Positions 23,431-27,397 of a stretch of DNA of 27,397 nt are shown here, one piece after another (within the stretch, counting starts at the first letter, position 1; the number at the start of each line of letters is the position of its first letter). The notes under the pieces were generated by a model. That model made no database searches. It was not told where the DNA came from and worked only from the letters and a program-made list of their open reading frames with translations. This DNA comes from Bacillota bacterium. Lineage in GTDB: Bacteria; Bacillota; Clostridia; Christensenellales; Aristaeellaceae. Position numbers and translations under genes: made by a program. The DNA is taken from NCBI GenBank assembly GCA_023411175.1, contig JAEYPB010000078.1, positions 1-27,397 of the forward strand, in the 5' to 3' direction.

Positions 23431-24818
23431 ATACGGCCTCTGCCACTTCCACGTCCGGCTCCCAATTTCAATCCACGCGCCCACGAGGGGCGCGACGCAA
23501 CTACAGTGCCACAACCAACAACCACACAAACATTTCAATCCACGCGCCCACGAGGGGCGCGACTGGCCTTGTCCTCGTCCAACGTGGCCGTGTAGATATT
23601 TCAATCCACGCGCCCACGAGGGGCGCGACAAACTCAAAGAAGCAGTTTACCGACCGGCAAAAGATTTCAATCCACGCGCCCACGAGGGGCGCGACTTGTG
23701 CGCCAAGAAAATCACCATCGGAGCGCGGATATTTCAATCCACGCGCCCACGAGGGGCGCGACTATCTCCACGAACGGATTTGTGCGCGAAGGGTTTTTCA
23801 TTTCAATCCACGCGCCCACGAGGGGCGCGACCGTATTACGGCAACGTTACAGCCGAATTCAAAATTTCAATCCACGCGCCCACGAGGGGCGCGACAAAGC
23901 CTTATCCTCTCATCGTGCGGAACACGTAATTTCAATCCACGCGCCCACGAGGGGCGCGACCTTAATTACCCAAGTCTATCGCTGACTGTCTAAATTTCAA
24001 TCCACGCGCCCACGAGGGGCGCGACATGAAGCTGACTGACGCGGAGAGGGCGCAGGTAATTTCAATCCACGCGCCCACGAGGGGCGCGACGATGACAAAC
24101 TTGCCATTGACCACGAACACATGGAATTTCAATCCACGCGCCCACGAGGGGCGCGACTGGGTGCGCGAAAGTACGCCGACAGGAACTGGGAATTTCAATC
24201 CACGCGCCCACGAGGGGCGCGACGACACCGACCGCTTCCTCCGCGCCGCCATCTCGATTTCAATCCACGCGCCCACGAGGGGCGCGACCGCAGCATCTCC
24301 GATGCGGCATCCGACAGTTGAACATTTCAATCCACGCGCCCACGAGGGGCGCGACGCGATCCGCCTCCGGCATGGCACGCAGTTCGTCGATTTCAATCCA
24401 CGCGCCCACGAGGGGCGCGACACCCCGCCCGTCGTGGGCTGGCTGCTGGACGGTACATTTCAATCCACGCGCCCACGAGGGGCGCGACCTTCGAGGGCAA
24501 CACGCCCGTATACGGCGGCACATTTCAATCCACGCGCCCACGAGGGGCGCGACCGCCATAGCGTTCGTCGCTGCGTCCACCATTGGTTATTTCAATCCAC
24601 GCGCCCACGAGGGGCGCGACCGGGGCGGCGAAGACTTGTATTTAGATCAGGCTTATTTCAATCCACGCGCCCACGAGGGGCGCGACCATAGCCCGCGTCG
24701 TTAATTGCCGCCAACGCAGTATTTCAATCCACGCGCCCACGAGGGGCGCGACGCGGCGGCGGCGCATACTCCATATCGTCAGCGATATTTCAATCCACGC
24801 GCCCACGAGGGGCGCGAC

Positions 24819-24851
24819 GTCGCCGTAGACAGCGGCATAAAGCCCGGTCGT
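24819..24851 (-). other. Spacer 24, allele A of a repeated target
   Basis: This 33-base spacer matches spacer 62 (27331-27365) at 31 of 33 positions. On the minus strand it translates as TTGLYAAVYGD, and both differences are synonymous. Confidence 0.85.
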
Positions 24852-25913
24852 ATTTCAATCCACGCGCCCACGAGGGGCGCGACACCCCGTCCACCAAATC
24901 AGCTACGACGGCGAGGCAATTTCAATCCACGCGCCCACGAGGGGCGCGACCGGAAGACCTCGAATCGATGGCGGCATGGGACGCATTTCAATCCACGCGC
25001 CCACGAGGGGCGCGACGATAGCATCAGCTTCGGCACCCAGCCTATCCAGATATTTCAATCCACGCGCCCACGAGGGGCGCGACTCGACGAGTAGGAGGTT
25101 GCGCGCATGACCTACCGTATTTCAATCCACGCGCCCACGAGGGGCGCGACGGCGCAAAGAGTACTGGGGCGCGCGGGAGTATTTTATTTCAATCCACGCG
25201 CCCACGAGGGGCGCGACCGGCACGAAGGTTGCTGTCTACGCCACGCCGGAGATTTCAATCCACGCGCCCACGAGGGGCGCGACCCGTCAACACGCAGAAG
25301 CGCCAAGCGTGTATAAAATTTCAATCCACGCGCCCACGAGGGGCGCGACAGTATGGTTCGGACTTCCCCAAAGTCCTGGTTGCGATTTCAATCCACGCGC
25401 CCACGAGGGGCGCGACCAAGGGAGCACACAAAACAAGGAGGGCGTCACAATATTTCAATCCACGCGCCCACGAGGGGCGCGACAAACGCTGGACGAGAAC
25501 AAGCTGCGGCTGTACTTATTTCAATCCACGCGCCCACGAGGGGCGCGACCGCCGACGATCCGTTGCACCTGTTCACGCCGGAAATTTCAATCCACGCGCC
25601 CACGAGGGGCGCGACGGATGTACTCGCGCCCATCTTCTGCGGTTGCCATATTTCAATCCACGCGCCCACGAGGGGCGCGACCTGGGTTTTCTGTTTACGA
25701 CAAATGGCTGAAATCATTTCAATCCACGCGCCCACGAGGGGCGCGACGGTTAAGCCTTTCGACGCCGAGCGCACCGCGAATATTTCAATCCACGCGCCCA
25801 CGAGGGGCGCGACATCGTCGCGCTGGGCAATACGTCGGCCACCACCATTTCAATCCACGCGCCCACGAGGGGCGCGACCGGCTTTTGCGATGCCCATCGC
25901 TTTCAGCTATTTT

Positions 25914-25945
25914 ATTACAATCCACGCGCCCACGCGGGGCGCGAC
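25914..25945 (-). repeat. Variant internal CRISPR repeat (repeat 41)
   Basis: This repeat has ATTA for ATTT at its left and CACGCGG for CACGAGG in the loop. On the crRNA strand the handle becomes TGGATTGTAAT and the loop CGCGT. Neighbouring repeats are unchanged. Confidence 0.85.
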
Positions 25946-27298
25946 GTCATGACATCCCACAAATCGCGCTTTTGCAGCGCATATTTCAATCCACGCGCCC
26001 ACGAGGGGCGCGACCGGCACAGGTAGTCGATCTGGTTCGTGCGGGCGTATTTCAATCCACGCGCCCACGAGGGGCGCGACAAATCCGATTTGGACGCAAT
26101 AGGCGATGTGGCTATTTCAATCCACGCGCCCACGAGGGGCGCGACACGTGTTCGACGGACAGCACACCGTCGCCGTGCTATTTCAATCCACGCGCCCACG
26201 AGGGGCGCGACTTACCCGCACACACCCTTCGGGCTTCGCGGCTAATTTCAATCCACGCGCCCACGAGGGGCGCGACGAACCTGCCGCCCTTGACGCGGGG
26301 CAATATCGAAATTTCAATCCACGCGCCCACGAGGGGCGCGACACGGCGCATACAGCATGTGCTCCCGGCGTCTTGTATTTCAATCCACGCGCCCACGAGG
26401 GGCGCGACTCGCCTGTTCGCGGTCAATGCGCCACTCTAACCATTTCAATCCACGCGCCCACGAGGGGCGCGACACGCCGTGGCTTTTCAAGGCCTCGGCG
26501 TAACCAATTTCAATCCACGCGCCCACGAGGGGCGCGACCTGTGAATACGCGCTGCCAATCGATCCTGATATCTATTTCAATCCACGCGCCCACGAGGGGC
26601 GCGACTCGTACTCTCGCAGCCGCGCCAACTCGTCGGGTGTATTTCAATCCACGCGCCCACGAGGGGCGCGACGCGGCGGCGGCTGTTTTCGCGGCGGATT
26701 CCTGGTTATTTCAATCCACGCGCCCACGAGGGGCGCGACGCCAGCATGCTGTTCATGCCGTCGATCACACCTTATTTCAATCCACGCGCCCACGAGGGGC
26801 GCGACGGCCGCTGGTGGCCACGGAGGCCACGTACACAGAGATTTCAATCCACGCGCCCACGAGGGGCGCGACAGGTACTCTTGCTGATCGGCACCGGTCA
26901 GCTTTATTTCAATCCACGCGCCCACGAGGGGCGCGACGTGGGTTGACAAGGCCATCCTGATCAACGACGGATTTCAATCCACGCGCCCACGAGGGGCGCG
27001 ACAGCAGCGTCGCGCAGGTCAAGTCGGTGGTGGCTATTTCAATCCACGCGCCCACGAGGGGCGCGACCCGGCTCGCCCGAGCCTGGGAAGTGCTGGATAT
27101 GATTTCAATCCACGCGCCCACGAGGGGCGCGACCTGAACAACGAAGCGAAGCGGAGTTCACGCCGCATTTCAATCCACGCGCCCACGAGGGGCGCGACAT
27201 AGGCCTCATGCGCGTATGGGATGCCCGCCGACATTTCAATCCACGCGCCCACGAGGGGCGCGACGCGGCGAACAGCCCTACACGGGCTATACTGTGCT

Positions 27299-27330
27299 AT
27301 TTCAATCCCCGCGCCCACGAGGGGCGCGAC
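27299..27330 (-). repeat. Variant leader-side CRISPR repeat (repeat 62)
   Basis: CCACGC is CCCCGC in this copy, which on the crRNA strand changes the first base of the 11-base handle from T to G, next to the stem where Cas5d cuts. The last repeat (27366-27397) has the normal base. Confidence 0.85.
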
Positions 27331-27365
27331 AAGTCGCCGTACACGGCGGCATAAAGCCCGGTCGT
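27331..27365 (-). other. Spacer 62, allele B of the same target
   Basis: The most leader-proximal spacer in the window is a 35-base variant of spacer 24, starting at the same base in the crRNA direction. It also encodes TTGLYAAVYGD. It is two bases longer at the far end. Confidence 0.85.
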
Positions 27366-27397
27366 ATTTCAATCCACGCGCCCACGAGGGGCGCGAC

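Larger units (their letters stand above)
23268..27397 (-). CRISPR. Type I-C style CRISPR array, 63 repeats and 62 spacers
   Basis: A 32-base repeat (starting ATTTCAATCC and ending GGGGCGCGAC on the + strand) recurs 63 times with spacers of 32-37 bases. Read on the minus strand it has a 7-bp stem CGCGCCC/GGGCGCG, loop CTCGT, and an 11-base tail TGGATTGAAAT, exactly the 5' handle left by Cas5d in type I-C. The array is therefore transcribed leftwards. Degenerate repeats at the left end are the old, trailer-distal ones. No AT-rich leader and no cas gene lie on the left, and the last repeat ends on the final base, so leader and cas genes should be to the right. Nearly all repeats are identical, which suggests a recently active array. 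Confidence 0.98.

Noticed and set aside
23188..27372. Many open frames across the array giving peptides such as FNPRAHEGRD, ISIHAPTRGAT and FQSTRPRGAR on + and APLVGAWIEI on -
   Set aside because: A 32-base repeat plus a 34-base spacer is 66 bases, a multiple of three, so frames stay open by chance and repeat the same peptide. They have no ribosome-binding sites; these are translations of CRISPR repeats, not proteins.

Overview
The window comes from a GC-rich bacterial chromosome, most likely a high-GC member of the Clostridia (Bacillota). The evidence is Gram-positive style: strong AGGAGG ribosome-binding sites, TTG and GTG starts, sigma-A promoters with 17-bp spacers, a YhbD/bactofilin pair as in Bacillus, a DegV protein, and a type I-C style CRISPR repeat. 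There is no rRNA or tRNA in the window, so the taxonomy is inference.

Layout, left to right. 0.1-1.4 kb (+): a MarR regulator translationally coupled to a DegV fatty-acid-binding protein. 1.4-3.9 kb (+): a strong promoter, a long structured leader, and a c-di-GMP enzyme with degenerate receiver, HD-GYP, PAS-like and GGDEF domains. 4.06-5.5 kb (-): a YhbD-like regulator coupled to a bactofilin-like beta-helix protein, behind a promoter carrying two operator-like repeats. 5.6-6.2 kb (-): a YdeI-family protein. 6.5-12.5 kb (-): gltB-gltD glutamate synthase with a near-consensus promoter and a promoter-proximal terminator. 12.8-17.4 kb (+): ydcF, asnB, an iron alcohol dehydrogenase with a structured leader, and a DUF1801 protein. 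17.7-18.1 kb (+): a cytochrome b5-like lipoprotein. 18.4-20.7 kb (-): a membrane dipeptidase and a MATE exporter. 21.0-23.2 kb (+): a zinc polyol dehydrogenase and a Gfo/Idh/MocA oxidoreductase. 23.27-27.40 kb: a CRISPR array of 63 repeats and 62 spacers that runs to the last base.

The ammonia-assimilation genes (gltBD, asnB) lie around one divergent control region at 12.5-12.8 kb. The two sugar/polyol oxidoreductases form a short operon. Other neighbours look independent, each with its own promoter or terminator.

The least explained parts are non-coding. (1) A structured intergenic repeat occurs twice (6305-6506 and 18160-18324), with compensatory base changes in its stems; both copies lie just downstream of a minus-strand gene and end at a terminator. 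(2) Two CRISPR spacers, 2.5 kb apart in the array, are alleles of one target and differ only at synonymous third codon positions. (3) Several leaders and operator-like palindromes (gltB, the Fe-ADH, yhbD, the MATE/polyol-dehydrogenase divergent region) look regulatory. No cas gene is present; the array is read leftwards, so a leader and cas operon are expected beyond the right edge.
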